Assembly (NCBI RefSeq): GCF_001592935.1 | Contig: NZ_LRDB01000002.1 | Span: 1-64,000 of the forward strand | Direction: 5' to 3' | Origin: Roseivirga echinicomitans | Lineage (GTDB): Bacteria; Bacteroidota; Bacteroidia; Cytophagales; Cyclobacteriaceae | DNA: 64,000 bases | Shown: piece after piece, positions 25,338 to 35,215 of the stretch | Layout of the letters: every line of letters begins with the position of its first letter | Position numbering within the stretch: position 1 is the first letter of the stretch | Translations under genes and position numbers: made by a program | Notes under the pieces: generated by a model | Database searches by the model: none | The model's input: only the letters and a program-made list of their open reading frames with translations | Told to the model about the DNA's origin: nothing

Positions 25338-26651
25338 ATGACGGATTCAGCCAATCAAAAAGTATTGATTATCACATACTATTGGCCACCTAGTGCTGGA
25401 GGCGGAGTACAGCGTTGGCTCAAGTTTTCTAAATACCTGCCAGAATATGGTTGGGAGCCTGTGATCTTCACTCCCGAAAATCCTGATTTCGATTTGAAAG
25501 ATGATTCCTTAGTTAAAGATGTTTCTCCACAAACAGAAGTGTTGAAATTTCCTATTTGGGAACCCTATTCAATATTTAAAAAGCTTTCGGGCAGAAAGGA
25601 ATTGAAGCAAGGTCAAGTATTAGAAGGAGGGAAGAAAAGTCTTCTTTCTAAGTTAGCCATATGGTTGAGGGGAAATGTTTTCATTCCTGACCCTAAGGTT
25701 TTTTGGGCAAAGCCTTCCGCTGATTACATTGCTACAATCCTAGAGAGTAACAATATAAAAACCATAGTTACCACGGGGCCACCTCACTCCATGCATCTGA
25801 TTGGCTTAAAGCTTAAGATGAAAAACCCAGCTATCACTTGGGTGGCCGACTTTAGGGACCCCTGGTCTAAATGGGATATACTGAATAAGTTTAACATGAC
25901 AGCTTTGGTTTGGCAGAAGCAAAGAAATTTGGAGCAACAGGTGATCCGTGCTGCAGATTGTGTGCTGACGGTAAGTGAAAGTTGGAAAAGCGATTTTGAA
26001 AAACTGGGGGCAAGAAGAGTAAAAGCCATAACTAACGGTTTTGATGAAGAAGATTTTAATACCTCTATTTCCGCTCCTCATCCTAATAAATTTAGAATAA
26101 GTCATGTGGGGATGCTGAACGTTTTCAGAAATCCTGAATGGTTTTGGAAGCTTTTAAATGAAATGGTGGCCTCAGACGAATTCGGTGATGATTTGGAAAT
26201 CGAGTTTGTAGGGATTTTGAGTGATGATGTATTTACCACTTTTGAATCCCATGCTCATCTGATGCCGCTTATTAGGAAACATAATTATTTACCTCATTCG
26301 GAAGTGTTGGAGAAATACCAGCAATCTTCTGTGCTGTTATTACTTCAGAATAATTCTGAAAATGCAAAGGGGCATTTGCCAGGCAAGCTATTTGAGTATT
26401 TAGGAGCAAGTAGGAGAATCCTATGTGTAGGTAACAAAGAGAGCGATTTGGCCGAAATCCTGAATAAAACGAAATCAGGGTCTGTTTTTGAACAGACAGA
26501 TGAGGATTTACTAAAGTCTTTTTTGAGAGAAGCCTACCAAGGTTGGAAGGGTGAAAATTCTTCTTCTAATGCTCAGGGGATAAGCAGGTTTGGGCGAAAA
26601 CGCTTAACTAAGGAGCTGAGTGAGTTACTTAATTCATTTGGAACTCGCTAG
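25338..26651 (+). CDS. Glycosyltransferase family 4-like protein
   Basis: A 437-residue GT-B glycosyltransferase. The N-terminal YYWPPSAGGGVQRWLKF (14-30) is the donor/acceptor loop of GT4 enzymes, and GPPHSMHLIGLKLK and WVADFRDPW are further conserved blocks. The C-terminal domain includes HVGMLNVFRNPEWFW and an E-x7-E-like segment (GKLFEYLGASRRIL). It probably adds a sugar to a surface polysaccharide or lipid-linked glycan. It is convergent with the flippase gene, overlapping by four bases. Confidence 0.87.
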   Translation: MTDSANQKVLIITYYWPPSAGGGVQRWLKFSKYLPEYGWEPVIFTPENPDFDLKDDSLVKDVSPQTEVLKFPIWEPYSIFKKLSGRKELKQGQVLEGGKKSLLSKLAIWLRGNVFIPDPKVFWAKPSADYIATILESNNIKTIVTTGPPHSMHLIGLKLKMKNPAITWVADFRDPWSKWDILNKFNMTALVWQKQRNLEQQVIRAADCVLTVSESWKSDFEKLGARRVKAITNGFDEEDFNTSISAPHPNKFRISHVGMLNVFRNPEWFWKLLNEMVASDEFGDDLEIEFVGILSDDVFTTFESHAHLMPLIRKHNYLPHSEVLEKYQQSSVLLLLQNNSENAKGHLPGKLFEYLGASRRILCVGNKESDLAEILNKTKSGSVFEQTDEDLLKSFLREAYQGWKGENSSSNAQGISRFGRKRLTKELSELLNSFGTR

Positions 26652-28123
26652 CCATTCTTTACTCGTTTTATAAAGTTGGCTAATACTTGATTCACTTCAT
26701 CCGAAACTTTAAATCCAATTGTTGCACCCATCAAAAGAACAGTGATGATAATTGAGCGAACCAACATGTCCAGTAAAGCATGGTCTAGCTTGGGAAGCAT
26801 TTGATTTACCAAAAGCACAAATGCCACGATGATTAAAAGCTTTAAGGTGCTAAACGAAAAGGGTTGAATTTTGAATTTCGACCAAACGAAAATGAATTTA
26901 CTCAAATTGAAAGTTAACATTGCCAAAAAGGAGGCGATTGCAGCCCCTTCAATTCCATAACTTGGAATCAATAATAAGTTGAGCACTATGGTAAGCATGG
27001 CTAAGATACCCACTGCAATCACATTAAACTTATAGTGTTTTGACATCACGATGATTTCTCCATTGGTACCGAAAATCATATCACTTAGCTTTCCTAGGCC
27101 AATAAACAATACCACGTTGATGCCTTGGATGTACACGTCTCCGTTGGGGATAAATGAATAGAGATTTTCTAGATTTGCCCAAATACCAATAAGCAATAAG
27201 CTCCCAATGATCATTTGATTGATGGAAGTCTGTTTATAGAGTTTCTCTACTGCAGGCATGTCGTTTTTCTCAAAAGCTTGAGCAATTAATGGAGCAGAAA
27301 TCTGTGTGATGGAACGTTTGGGCATTTCGATTACTACTCCAATAAAAAAGGCAATCGTGTAAATTCCTGTAGCATCTAAACCCAAAGCACCGCTCACCAT
27401 AATACTGTCAATTTGAAGTACGATTTGTGTACCTCCAGCTCCAATCATCATATAGACAGCATAAGTCAGGATTTGCTTCAATAGCGGTCTATCAATGAAT
27501 TCAAAGTTGAAATTGAGATGAAAGGCTTTCAGGTTATGAAGGTAAACTATGATCGTTATCACCATAATGAGATAGGCTGCCAATAACCATTGGATAAGTC
27601 CACCAAAAGTGATGAGGTCTAAGGCATAGAGAGCGACTAGGGTCGTAACAGAAAGCCTAAATTGAATGTCTCGAATGAAGGTAGGGATAACGATTTTCAA
27701 TAAACTACGACAATAGGCCTCCAACAATTGAAACTGAATGAGCAGAAGACTAATCAGTAGGGTGATCCCAAAATACTCAATAAATAGTCCCGATTCCTTA
27801 GCGAAGTAGGCTGTTATTTCTGTTTTGAAGAGGAAGGTAAATGCAGCAAATAAAATGAAGCCGATAAGCCCACCAAAAATAATAAAGCTTAGGAAGCCTT
27901 TTTGATCCTTCAGTTTTGGGAAGAACTTGACCAAAGCAGAGCCCAAGCCAAACTGCCCAAAAGTGGCCATTAAAAAGGCGCTACTCTGAATTAACCGAAA
28001 GAGGCCAATTTGATCTGCTTCTAGAAAATAAGGGAAAAGCCAAAGTACATTGACGTATCCAATCAGCACCCCTATATAGGCGATGATAGAAGAACGAATG
28101 CTTTGCTTGATTACGATGCCCAC
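26648..28123 (-). CDS. Polysaccharide flippase (Wzx/MATE-like)
   Basis: A 491-residue inner-membrane protein with about 12-14 hydrophobic segments, starting IKQSIRSSIIAYIGVLIGYVN, which is the usual start of oligosaccharide flippases of the MOP superfamily. The family's IQIDSIMVSGALGLDATGIY and central MPKRSITQISAPLIAQA segments are visible. It should flip undecaprenyl-linked oligosaccharide repeat units to the periplasm. It is in a three-gene minus-strand run with a methyltransferase and a glycosyltransferase (3-bp gap and 8-bp overlap). Confidence 0.87.
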   Translation of the reverse strand: MGIVIKQSIRSSIIAYIGVLIGYVNVLWLFPYFLEADQIGLFRLIQSSAFLMATFGQFGLGSALVKFFPKLKDQKGFLSFIIFGGLIGFILFAAFTFLFKTEITAYFAKESGLFIEYFGITLLISLLLIQFQLLEAYCRSLLKIVIPTFIRDIQFRLSVTTLVALYALDLITFGGLIQWLLAAYLIMVITIIVYLHNLKAFHLNFNFEFIDRPLLKQILTYAVYMMIGAGGTQIVLQIDSIMVSGALGLDATGIYTIAFFIGVVIEMPKRSITQISAPLIAQAFEKNDMPAVEKLYKQTSINQMIIGSLLLIGIWANLENLYSFIPNGDVYIQGINVVLFIGLGKLSDMIFGTNGEIIVMSKHYKFNVIAVGILAMLTIVLNLLLIPSYGIEGAAIASFLAMLTFNLSKFIFVWSKFKIQPFSFSTLKLLIIVAFVLLVNQMLPKLDHALLDMLVRSIIITVLLMGATIGFKVSDEVNQVLANFIKRVKNG

Positions 28124-28126
28124 GGG

Positions 28127-28654
28127 TTACCTTTCAGCCTCAATAATATAATAACGTGGTGTGAATTTCCTTAAAATTGGTCTGAAACCAATTTTCTGAA
28201 CTGGACTTACCCATTTTGCCCTGTTTAGGATTTTCCAGCCTGATTTTTCTACTAGCCAGTCAAATTGCCAATCTTCAAATTCATGAAAATGTTGATCCCA
28301 TTCATCTGATTTATTGCGGTAGGCTTTTGCAAACCATAGGCTTAATGGTACTGATGCAAAAAGTTTAGGGGCTTTAACTTGTGCAAGAATCCCCATTGGG
28401 TTGATTAAATGCTCTAATACTTCGAACATGGTGACGGCATCGTAACCCTCTTTTGCAATAATTTCGGGGTTTAGGTCGAAATCTACTCCATAGGCGTTGT
28501 CAACTTTGTAGCCGTAATTGATCAAATACTCGGACATGTCATTCGGAGTGCCTAAATCCAATATTTTACTCCCATTAGGGAGAGATTCCTTCATGAACTC
28601 AAGTGTTTGCTCGAACCTTTTGTACTTGGTAACCTGTTTGTTATTATCAGTCAT
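28127..28654 (-). CDS. Class I SAM-dependent methyltransferase
   Basis: A 175-residue methyltransferase. SKILDLGTPNDMSEYLI is the SAM-binding loop (GxG replaced by GTP-N-D), followed by the YGVDFDLNPE acidic motif and TMFEVLEHLINPMGIL, the typical post-motif of ubiquinone/menaquinone-type and sugar methyltransferases. It is short for the class, and its context between a flippase and a glycosyltransferase suggests methylation of a glycan or lipid-linked precursor. Substrate is unknown. Start overlaps the end of the upstream glycosyltransferase by eight bases. Confidence 0.82.
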   Translation of the reverse strand: MTDNNKQVTKYKRFEQTLEFMKESLPNGSKILDLGTPNDMSEYLINYGYKVDNAYGVDFDLNPEIIAKEGYDAVTMFEVLEHLINPMGILAQVKAPKLFASVPLSLWFAKAYRNKSDEWDQHFHEFEDWQFDWLVEKSGWKILNRAKWVSPVQKIGFRPILRKFTPRYYIIEAER

Positions 28655-29879
28655 TGGTTTTAAGTAGTTGCTGGTATTCGTCTACAAGTATTTTACCTGT
28701 GGCTTCCCAGTTGGAGTTCCCGTTTATGGTGGCATCATAACCGTTTTTGCCGAGTTGGTTATAAAGCGCTTTGTTCAAATATAATGCTTCAACTTTATTA
28801 GCGAAGTCTTTCGGGCTTCCTCCTTCGAAAACTAAACCACTATTTAGTTCTTCCACTACTCGCTTTAATGGAGGAGCATCACTGACCAAAACCGGTTTCT
28901 CTACCATCATGCCCTGATAAAGTTTATGGGGAATAGTGTTATCGGTGTGCCCATTTCTATTGTGGGGAATTAAGTTGACGTCCGCAAAAGCCATGTAAGA
29001 AAAGAACTTAGTAAAGGGTTGGTAGCCATTGATTTTCACTTGCTTCTCAATGCCATGCATCTTTATCAGGCCTTCTAACCAATTGCGGGTGGCAGTCGAG
29101 AGTGTGCCAGTAAGTTCTAATCTTATTTTGGGATGATGTTTAAGAAATGCCAAGCCTTCAATGGCTACATCGACTCCCCTGTGGGGCCCAACACCTCCAG
29201 TGTAGGCAAGTATAAAGTCACCTTCATTATGTTCGTAAATATCTTCAAATGACTCCTGATTTAGGAAGTCTTTTCCTTCTGAATTGGTGATCGTTATGAT
29301 TTTGGAGAAAGGAATATTGTGAAGTTGATGAATTCTTTCCGCCATTTCTTCAACCACGACAATCACTTTATCGGCTGATTGAGCCATTTTCTTTTCATAA
29401 TTCAACCATTTGTTAAAGCCGAAAAACAAATTGTTTTTTAAACGAATGATTGGATTCTTTTTCCATTTGAACCAAACTTTTAAAGCTTCAGGATAATTCT
29501 CATGAAAATCCAGAACAACTTTCACCCCTGTTTTCTTTTTAAGCTGTATGGCCGTTTTCGCCAATGGTAAGTCGTGAACATGGATTGCATCAAATTGCTC
29601 CTTATTGTGCAGCCAGTATAGCTTTTTATAGAATACGGGCTGAAAGAAACCAAAGAAAACTAGAAGGATATCCCAAATACCTCTCCAGAAAAAGGTTTGA
29701 GCCATTGGAATCCTGTGGACTTGGATTCCATTAATCATTTCAGTTCTTAGTTCACTTTTTCTTTGAAGGCAAATCAGGTGGATTTCAAAATCAGCTTCAA
29801 TAAGAGAAGTCACTTCTTTTGTTACTCGAATGTCATTCGGGTAAAATTCATGAAGAAGCATACAGATTTTTTTGCCCAT
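28647..29879 (-). CDS. Glycosyltransferase family 4 protein
   Basis: A 410-residue GT4 enzyme with the opening CMLLHEFYPNDIRVTKEV and two Rossmann domains. The C-terminal domain shows YTGGVGPHRGVDVAIEGL (nucleotide-sugar phosphate loop), then a long helix and the E-x7-E region (LIPHNRNGHTDNTIPHKLYQ). It uses a nucleotide-sugar donor to extend a surface glycan. It is first in the run with the methyltransferase and flippase, 74 bp from the downstream end of yfhO. Confidence 0.88.
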   Translation of the reverse strand: MGKKICMLLHEFYPNDIRVTKEVTSLIEADFEIHLICLQRKSELRTEMINGIQVHRIPMAQTFFWRGIWDILLVFFGFFQPVFYKKLYWLHNKEQFDAIHVHDLPLAKTAIQLKKKTGVKVVLDFHENYPEALKVWFKWKKNPIIRLKNNLFFGFNKWLNYEKKMAQSADKVIVVVEEMAERIHQLHNIPFSKIITITNSEGKDFLNQESFEDIYEHNEGDFILAYTGGVGPHRGVDVAIEGLAFLKHHPKIRLELTGTLSTATRNWLEGLIKMHGIEKQVKINGYQPFTKFFSYMAFADVNLIPHNRNGHTDNTIPHKLYQGMMVEKPVLVSDAPPLKRVVEELNSGLVFEGGSPKDFANKVEALYLNKALYNQLGKNGYDATINGNSNWEATGKILVDEYQQLLKTND

Positions 29880-29953
29880 AGCTTCAAATTTAGGATTGAA
29901 ATTTTGATTATGAGGGATGAGACCTTTTTTTATGAAAATAAATACGGAATGGT

Positions 29954-32401
29954 TTAGGTCTTTTTAATCCTTAAACTCCAGTATACTGTTCCCAAAAACA
30001 TCAACACCACCAAAATAGAGAAAATCCTCATCACGATTTTTCCTGTGCTGTAGATCGCGGGCTTGAATTCAAAAACTATTTCATGGTTTCCAGCAGGGAT
30101 TTCCAATGCACGAAGCACATAATTAGCACGAAGCATTTCTACTGGCTGGCCATCGATGGTTACTTTAAAGCCTTTTGGGTAATAGATTTCAGAGAATACC
30201 GCAAAGCCATCTCCCGAATTCTGGCTGTTGTATTTCCAATATCCAGGGTGGTAGTCTACAAGTTCTATTTTCCCGTCCGAGCTTAAGTTCGTTGCTTTTA
30301 AATCAAATTCAGAGGTATTGATGGCTGCTTCCGTTTTAGTGTCGAGGTCATTGATAGAGTTAAATTCACCATCAGGAGAATCTACTTTGACTAAGTTGTC
30401 TACAAACCAAGATGCACCGTTGGCCGAATTGTTCGTTAACACACCTTGAGGTGATGAAGGATCAATAATAAGATAACGAGTATTCAACATATTCAAGATA
30501 CCGAAACCTCCAAAGTCAGTATTGCCGTTTCGAATATTTTGGCTTAGTTCCTGCATTTCTGGTAAAATATTCTTGTCAATCAATTCTTGATACCTCCTTA
30601 ATCTGGCACCATGGTAACCATTAATTGTATGGTGATGGTATGAAGATTTTGCGTTGTAGAACGAAGCCGTTAAGTTCAGAACTCTGTCGCCCTTGCTCTC
30701 ATTTTGTTTGATAAAACGATCTGCATTTGATTCAGCAAAGAACTGTGCCCTTGGAGATTTAGCAAAGTTGGCTTCTCCAATAAAGCGCCCAGCTACTAGG
30801 CTGACATCTAGAATGCCAAGTAGAATCATAAGCCCGAAAGCCATTGGCTTTCCTAGTTTTTTGATGGAGTATAAAAAGTAAGTACCTGCAAAAAGGGCGA
30901 TGAAAATAAAGGCACGGAATGCATCACTTCGGAATAAATCCTTGCGGTCTTCTTTCAGTGCGTTAGCATACTCTACAGGTAACTGTCCATCTAGGAATGA
31001 ACTGAAACCTAACACTCCCGGAATGATGGCCAAGAGCAGGGCTAAACCCCCGGTGGCGCCTAATGCAATCCATAATTTCTTTTGTTGTGCTTTATTCAGT
31101 TTTTGATCTATCACCTTTTCTAAGCCCAGCATACCTAAGAAGATAATGCCGAAAATGGGCATCATAATCGTGAAACTTACCGACCTGAACTTATTATAGC
31201 CAGGGAAATAATCGAAGAGAAAGTAATTGAGGCTAGGCAGGTTTCGACCGTAGCTTAAGAGGATTCCTAAAATGGAAATGGCCACTAGCCAAATCACATA
31301 CCTTCTTTCCACAAAGAAGATTCCCACTACACAAAGAAATACCATAATAGCACCAGCATAATAAGTAGTGGGCGATTCTTTACCCCAATATGGCCTAAAA
31401 TCGGGTCTTTCTTGGAATAGTTGTAATATTTGCACCTCTGTTGCTCCGGCTTTTCTAAGCTCATTTGCCGTCTTAGAATCCATGCTTAGAAGGTCATTCC
31501 CACCCATAGCATTTGGAATAAATAAGGTGAAAGGGTCGGCAAGGCCATTGCTGTATTGGAAGGCGTAAGTTTTAGACAACCCATCTTCATTTAAATCTTG
31601 GTCGGTTTGCGCTGTTAGCTCAGACGCACCACGGTTTGAATATTTTCCATACTCGTAGGTCGCGTAAAATTCGCCAAAGAAAGTGCCTACGGCTAAAACA
31701 GCCGCCAATACTAATAACCCCAAACGTTGTGCAAAAGGCTTGAGATCTCCTTGCTTTATGGTATGAATAAGTTGAAGCAAACCGTAAATGGCAACAATAA
31801 AAGCTAAATAGTAAGTGATTTGAAGATGGTTGACCCGCATCTGCATGGCCAATGCCAAAGCGGTAAGACTAAAGCCCAACCATTTATTTCTGGTGAAGCA
31901 GAGGTGAATTCCACCCATAACCAAAGGCATGAGCGATACCGCTGAAATTCGAGCGTTGTGCCCAGCCGTTATGCCAATAATATTGTAGGAAGAAAGTGCG
32001 AAAGTGACTGCGCCAATAATGGCCAAATAGGGCCTCACTTTAAAGCAGAGCAACATGATGTAGAAGGAAATCATCGAAACGAAGATGATTCTAACAGGGT
32101 GGGGCAGTCCAAAACTGATGACCGCATGCATGGTTTTGATTAACTCATTTCCCCATTTCACACTCACCATATAGGCTGGCATTCCACTAAACATGGAGTT
32201 CGTCCAAAGTCCTTCTTCACCAGTTTCGGCACGATAATCCAAAATTTCTTTTGCGCCACCTTCCCATTGTAAAATATCGCCTTGGGTTAAAGCTTTGCTT
32301 TCAAAAAAAACAGGTTTGAAAAGGATGAGGGTAAGTACTAAGAAAATAGCTATCGCAACAATGTGAGGCAATACGTCCTTCTTAAAATCGACTTTAATCA
32401 T
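29954..32401 (-). CDS. YfhO family membrane protein
   Basis: An 815-residue membrane protein with about 12-13 hydrophobic segments and a large soluble C-terminal domain (about 560-800). The YfhO/GtcA-type N terminus has LTQGDILQWEGGAKEILDYR and the GFMAGHNA/ITAGHNARISAVSLMPL loop. YfhO proteins resemble GT-C glycosyltransferases; in Gram-positives YfhO is implicated in teichoic acid glycosylation. In Bacteroidota it is likely to glycosylate a lipid or surface polysaccharide, but the substrate is not known. A perfect -7 consensus on the minus strand lies just upstream (32439-32446). Confidence 0.85.
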   Translation of the reverse strand: MIKVDFKKDVLPHIVAIAIFLVLTLILFKPVFFESKALTQGDILQWEGGAKEILDYRAETGEEGLWTNSMFSGMPAYMVSVKWGNELIKTMHAVISFGLPHPVRIIFVSMISFYIMLLCFKVRPYLAIIGAVTFALSSYNIIGITAGHNARISAVSLMPLVMGGIHLCFTRNKWLGFSLTALALAMQMRVNHLQITYYLAFIVAIYGLLQLIHTIKQGDLKPFAQRLGLLVLAAVLAVGTFFGEFYATYEYGKYSNRGASELTAQTDQDLNEDGLSKTYAFQYSNGLADPFTLFIPNAMGGNDLLSMDSKTANELRKAGATEVQILQLFQERPDFRPYWGKESPTTYYAGAIMVFLCVVGIFFVERRYVIWLVAISILGILLSYGRNLPSLNYFLFDYFPGYNKFRSVSFTIMMPIFGIIFLGMLGLEKVIDQKLNKAQQKKLWIALGATGGLALLLAIIPGVLGFSSFLDGQLPVEYANALKEDRKDLFRSDAFRAFIFIALFAGTYFLYSIKKLGKPMAFGLMILLGILDVSLVAGRFIGEANFAKSPRAQFFAESNADRFIKQNESKGDRVLNLTASFYNAKSSYHHHTINGYHGARLRRYQELIDKNILPEMQELSQNIRNGNTDFGGFGILNMLNTRYLIIDPSSPQGVLTNNSANGASWFVDNLVKVDSPDGEFNSINDLDTKTEAAINTSEFDLKATNLSSDGKIELVDYHPGYWKYNSQNSGDGFAVFSEIYYPKGFKVTIDGQPVEMLRANYVLRALEIPAGNHEIVFEFKPAIYSTGKIVMRIFSILVVLMFLGTVYWSLRIKKT

Positions 32402-32438
32402 GTTTGGGAATGTTATGAAGGCACCAATATCTTCATAT

Positions 32439-32446
32439 CAAATGTA
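32439..32446 (-). promoter_or_regulatory. Putative -7 element (TACATTTG) of yfhO
   Basis: TACATTTG on the minus strand matches the Bacteroidota -7 consensus TAnnTTTG exactly and lies 38 bp upstream of the yfhO start. No clear -33 TTG is at the expected spacing, so this is tentative. Confidence 0.35.
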
Positions 32447-32517
32447 TTTAAAAAGGTGAAATGTTTTTTTTGGGTTTTTCAATGCGAATTCATTCTTCGT
32501 GCTGACGATAATTTTTA

Positions 32518-32525
32518 TATTTTTG
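32518..32525 (+). promoter_or_regulatory. Putative -7 element (TATTTTTG) of ffh
   Basis: TATTTTTG matches TAnnTTTG and ends 21 bp before the ATG I assign to ffh (32547), leaving a short leader. The -33 box is not convincing. Confidence 0.4.
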
Positions 32526-32546
32526 CAGTCAATTACAATTGAGAAT

Positions 32547-33878
32547 ATGTTTGATAATTTAAGTGGTAAGCTGGATCAAGCGTTCAAGACGCTAAAGGGA
32601 CAAGGAACAATAACCGAGATTAACGTTGCGGCAACGGTAAAGGAAATCAGAAGGGCTTTAATCTCTGCTGATGTTAACTTTAAAGTAGCCAAGGATGTAA
32701 CGGATAGAATTAAAGAGCAAGCGCTTGGACGCGATGTTTTGATTTCTGTTAAGCCGGGCCAACTTTTAGTGAAGATCGTCAACGAAGAGCTTACCAAGAT
32801 GATGGGGGGCGAAAAGGCCGACTTTAATACAAAGGGCGACCCTGCTGTAATCTTGATTTCCGGACTTCAAGGTTCGGGTAAAACCACTTTCTCTGGTAAA
32901 CTGGCCAACATGCTTAAAAAGCAAGGGCGTCAGGTATTGCTAACCGCTTGTGATATTTACAGACCTGCTGCGATTGACCAATTGAAAGTATTGGGCGAGC
33001 AAGTGGGAGTGGAGGTATATGCTGAGCCAGAGAATAAGAATGCCCTTGAAATTGCCAACAACGCGATCAAACACGCTAAGGCAACGGGTAAGAAAATTGT
33101 AATTGTGGATACTGCTGGACGTTTGGCAGTAGACGAACAAATGATGAATGAAATTGAGGAGCTTAAAAGAGCCCTTAATCCTACCGAAACCTTGTTTGTT
33201 GTCGATTCGATGACAGGACAGGATGCGGTAAATACAGCCAAAACCTTTAACGAGCGCCTCGATTTTGATGGTGTTGTGTTAACCAAATTAGATGGTGATA
33301 CCCGTGGTGGAGCTGCCCTTTCTATCAGGACTGTGGTGGAGAAACCAATCAAGTTCATGTCTACTGGAGAGAAGATGGATGCCATCGATCTTTTCTATCC
33401 TGACAGGATGGCCAGCAGAATTCTTGGTATGGGTGATGTGGTGTCTTTGGTTGAAAAAGCACAAGAAAACTTTGACGAGGAAGAAACGCGTAAGCTGAAC
33501 AAGAAGATTCGTCAGAATAAATTCGATTTTGAAGACTTCCTTTCTCAGCTTGAGCAAATCAAGAAGATGGGTAACATCAAAGACCTTTTGGGAATGATCC
33601 CAGGTATGGGGAAAGCCATGAAAGGATTAGATATTGATGACGATTCATTCAAACCTATTGAGGCCATCATCAAGTCAATGACGAAGGCTGAAAGGGCCAA
33701 TCCAGATTTAATTGACGGCAGCAGAAAGAAAAGAATTGCAAGTGGTAGTGGCAGAACTATTCAGGAAGTAAATAACTTAATGAAGCAGTTTGGCGACATG
33801 CGCAAAATGATGAAGACCATGAATAAGATGGGTGGAGGGAAGAGAGCCTTGGCCAATCTTGGAGGAATGAGAAGGTAA
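32547..33878 (+). CDS. ffh: Signal recognition particle GTPase Ffh
   Basis: A 443-residue SRP54-type protein that binds signal sequences emerging from the ribosome and docks to FtsY at the membrane. The N domain (MFDNLSGKLDQAFKTLKG) is followed by the G domain: GLQGSGKTT (106-114), TACDIYRPAA, DTAGRLAVD, VVDSMTGQDAVN and TKLDGDTRGGAALS. The C-terminal methionine-rich M domain (DMRKMMKTMNKMGGG) is intact. An open frame begins at 32499, but the Met at 32547 is the family start and sits close behind a -7 element. Confidence 0.97.
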   Translation: MFDNLSGKLDQAFKTLKGQGTITEINVAATVKEIRRALISADVNFKVAKDVTDRIKEQALGRDVLISVKPGQLLVKIVNEELTKMMGGEKADFNTKGDPAVILISGLQGSGKTTFSGKLANMLKKQGRQVLLTACDIYRPAAIDQLKVLGEQVGVEVYAEPENKNALEIANNAIKHAKATGKKIVIVDTAGRLAVDEQMMNEIEELKRALNPTETLFVVDSMTGQDAVNTAKTFNERLDFDGVVLTKLDGDTRGGAALSIRTVVEKPIKFMSTGEKMDAIDLFYPDRMASRILGMGDVVSLVEKAQENFDEEETRKLNKKIRQNKFDFEDFLSQLEQIKKMGNIKDLLGMIPGMGKAMKGLDIDDDSFKPIEAIIKSMTKAERANPDLIDGSRKKRIASGSGRTIQEVNNLMKQFGDMRKMMKTMNKMGGGKRALANLGGMRR

Positions 33879-33889
33879 TTCTTAGTTTA

Positions 33890-34600
33890 CTATTTTTGAT
33901 TCGATTCCCATTCAATGTAAGCCTTTTGGTATTGGAAATCTGTGGTTTGAAAAGTGAGTTTGTACTTGAACCCTTTGGGATTTCCCATCGAAGAGAAGCG
34001 CGCCATATTAACACTGGTGGAATCTGCATTGGGCTTTTTATTCACTTCATATTCTATATCAGCATCTTCTCTGACCCATTTTAGCCTAAATTGATCTAGG
34101 TTTTTATTAATGGAATATCCCTTACTCGTCTTTGTTAGTGCTTTTTCTGTTTCCAGAAGCGTTTTATTATGATGATCGTTGATCAATAATTTAGCCCTGC
34201 CAAATTGATTGATTAATTCATTGGACTTGTCTACAGTTAAAAAAGCTTGAATCTGCACCAATAAACTATCGATAAAGATCAGGTCAATATTGCTGATATA
34301 GTGGGCTTCGGCCAAATAGTCTATTTGATCTAACTGATAGACCGAAAAGTCTTTGGTGTAAAACTCCCCATAATGTTTGAAAACCCTTTGATCGAGTTCC
34401 GAAATAGACATGCCCAACTCTAATGAGGAAAAGGAAAATTTGTACTTGGGGATTGAGCTGTTTACTGAAGCAATTGGTACCCTAGGGGCTTGCTCTACTT
34501 CTTCTACTTTTTTCTGAGGGACCTCCTTTTTAGGAGCGCTACAACCTATTGTAAATAAAAGGATTGTAATCAATAAGAATGGCTGAACTATCTTCTTCAA
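33890..34600 (-). CDS. Lipoprotein of unknown function
   Basis: A 236-residue protein with a lipoprotein signal (LLITILLFTIGC, acylated Cys20) and a short low-complexity linker (KKEVPQKKVEEVEQ) before a globular domain of about 180 residues (KFSFSSLELGMSISELDQRV ... YKLTFQTTDFQYQKAYIEW). The SLELGMSISEL segment recalls the start of SmpA/BamE-like domains, which also begin with a 'GMS/T-x-x-E/V' turn, but this is a weak resemblance. It converges with ffh after 11 bp. It would be anchored in the inner or outer membrane facing the periplasm. Confidence 0.7.
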   Translation of the reverse strand: MKKIVQPFLLITILLFTIGCSAPKKEVPQKKVEEVEQAPRVPIASVNSSIPKYKFSFSSLELGMSISELDQRVFKHYGEFYTKDFSVYQLDQIDYLAEAHYISNIDLIFIDSLLVQIQAFLTVDKSNELINQFGRAKLLINDHHNKTLLETEKALTKTSKGYSINKNLDQFRLKWVREDADIEYEVNKKPNADSTSVNMARFSSMGNPKGFKYKLTFQTTDFQYQKAYIEWESNQK

Positions 34601-34692
34601 TACAGAACTAATTTTTACGTTAATGTAGAAGAAAAAAGTCTAATAAACAAAGAAGGTAAGGTCAGCTCTTTGGTAGTCTCTTGTTCGCTGCA

Positions 34693-34800
34693 CGGTAACT
34701 GGTGCTCGCTTTTGATTTGATGATTACCTATTTTGTGATGTAGTTCAAGTGCACAGGTTGTAAAGAAAGATCAGCCTGCACTACATTGCGAACTAGGGAG
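34693..34800 (+). repeat. 108-bp direct repeat, left copy
   Basis: Begins CGGTAACTGGTGCTC and ends TTGCGAACTAGGGAG. It matches the copy at 35216-35324 over its full length at roughly three-quarters identity, with small indels. Internally TAGTTC 34741-34746 pairs with GAACTA 34790-34795, and GTGCA...AGG with CCTGCAC (34775-34781), giving a hairpin. It also contains GTTGTAA (34757-34763). Confidence 0.85.
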
Positions 34801-34834
34801 AAATGCAGATAAATTAATTAACTATGGCTGATTC

Positions 34835-35188
34835 ATGTTCGATTTAATTTTATTCCTACTTGGTATACTCGGATGGTTAAAACTAATTACTCATTATAAA
34901 TACTATAGAGAGTTAACTGGCAAAAACTATGACAAAGATTTTGGGAAGTTTATTTACAATAAGTTAGATAAGGAAAGTTTTGGTGACGTTTTATCGACTA
35001 GTTTGAAATTTATATTGCCAATATTTAAGAAAGAATTTTTGGATATAGGTGAAGATAATTACTATATCTACCGTAAAAGAGTTTATATCATTTTAGCAGT
35101 CTGGTGGATTACCTTCTCTATTTTAATAGTGTACCACACTAATGTATTAAAGTATCTAACTTTCTTTTTTCAGGGCTTAACTACTTGA
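34835..35188 (+). CDS. Small two-TM membrane protein between direct repeats
   Basis: A 117-residue protein with an N-terminal hydrophobic helix (DLILFLLGILGWLKLI) and a C-terminal one (VYIILAVWWITFSILIVYH), separated by a charged loop rich in K, D and Y. It has no recognisable domain. The DNA is more AT-rich than the neighbours. It is bracketed by two direct repeats (34693-34800 and 35216-35324) so that gene plus one repeat forms a 523-bp unit, the geometry of a mobile gene cassette. Expression and function are unknown; the initiating ATG at 34835 is assumed. Confidence 0.6.
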   Translation: MFDLILFLLGILGWLKLITHYKYYRELTGKNYDKDFGKFIYNKLDKESFGDVLSTSLKFILPIFKKEFLDIGEDNYYIYRKRVYIILAVWWITFSILIVYHTNVLKYLTFFFQGLTT

Positions 35189-35215
35189 AAAATAATGGAA
35201 CCCGCTTATACACTG

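Noticed and set aside
33890-34600. BamE/SmpA assignment of the lipoprotein
   Set aside because: A single GMS-like turn after the linker is not enough, and the protein is about twice the usual length.
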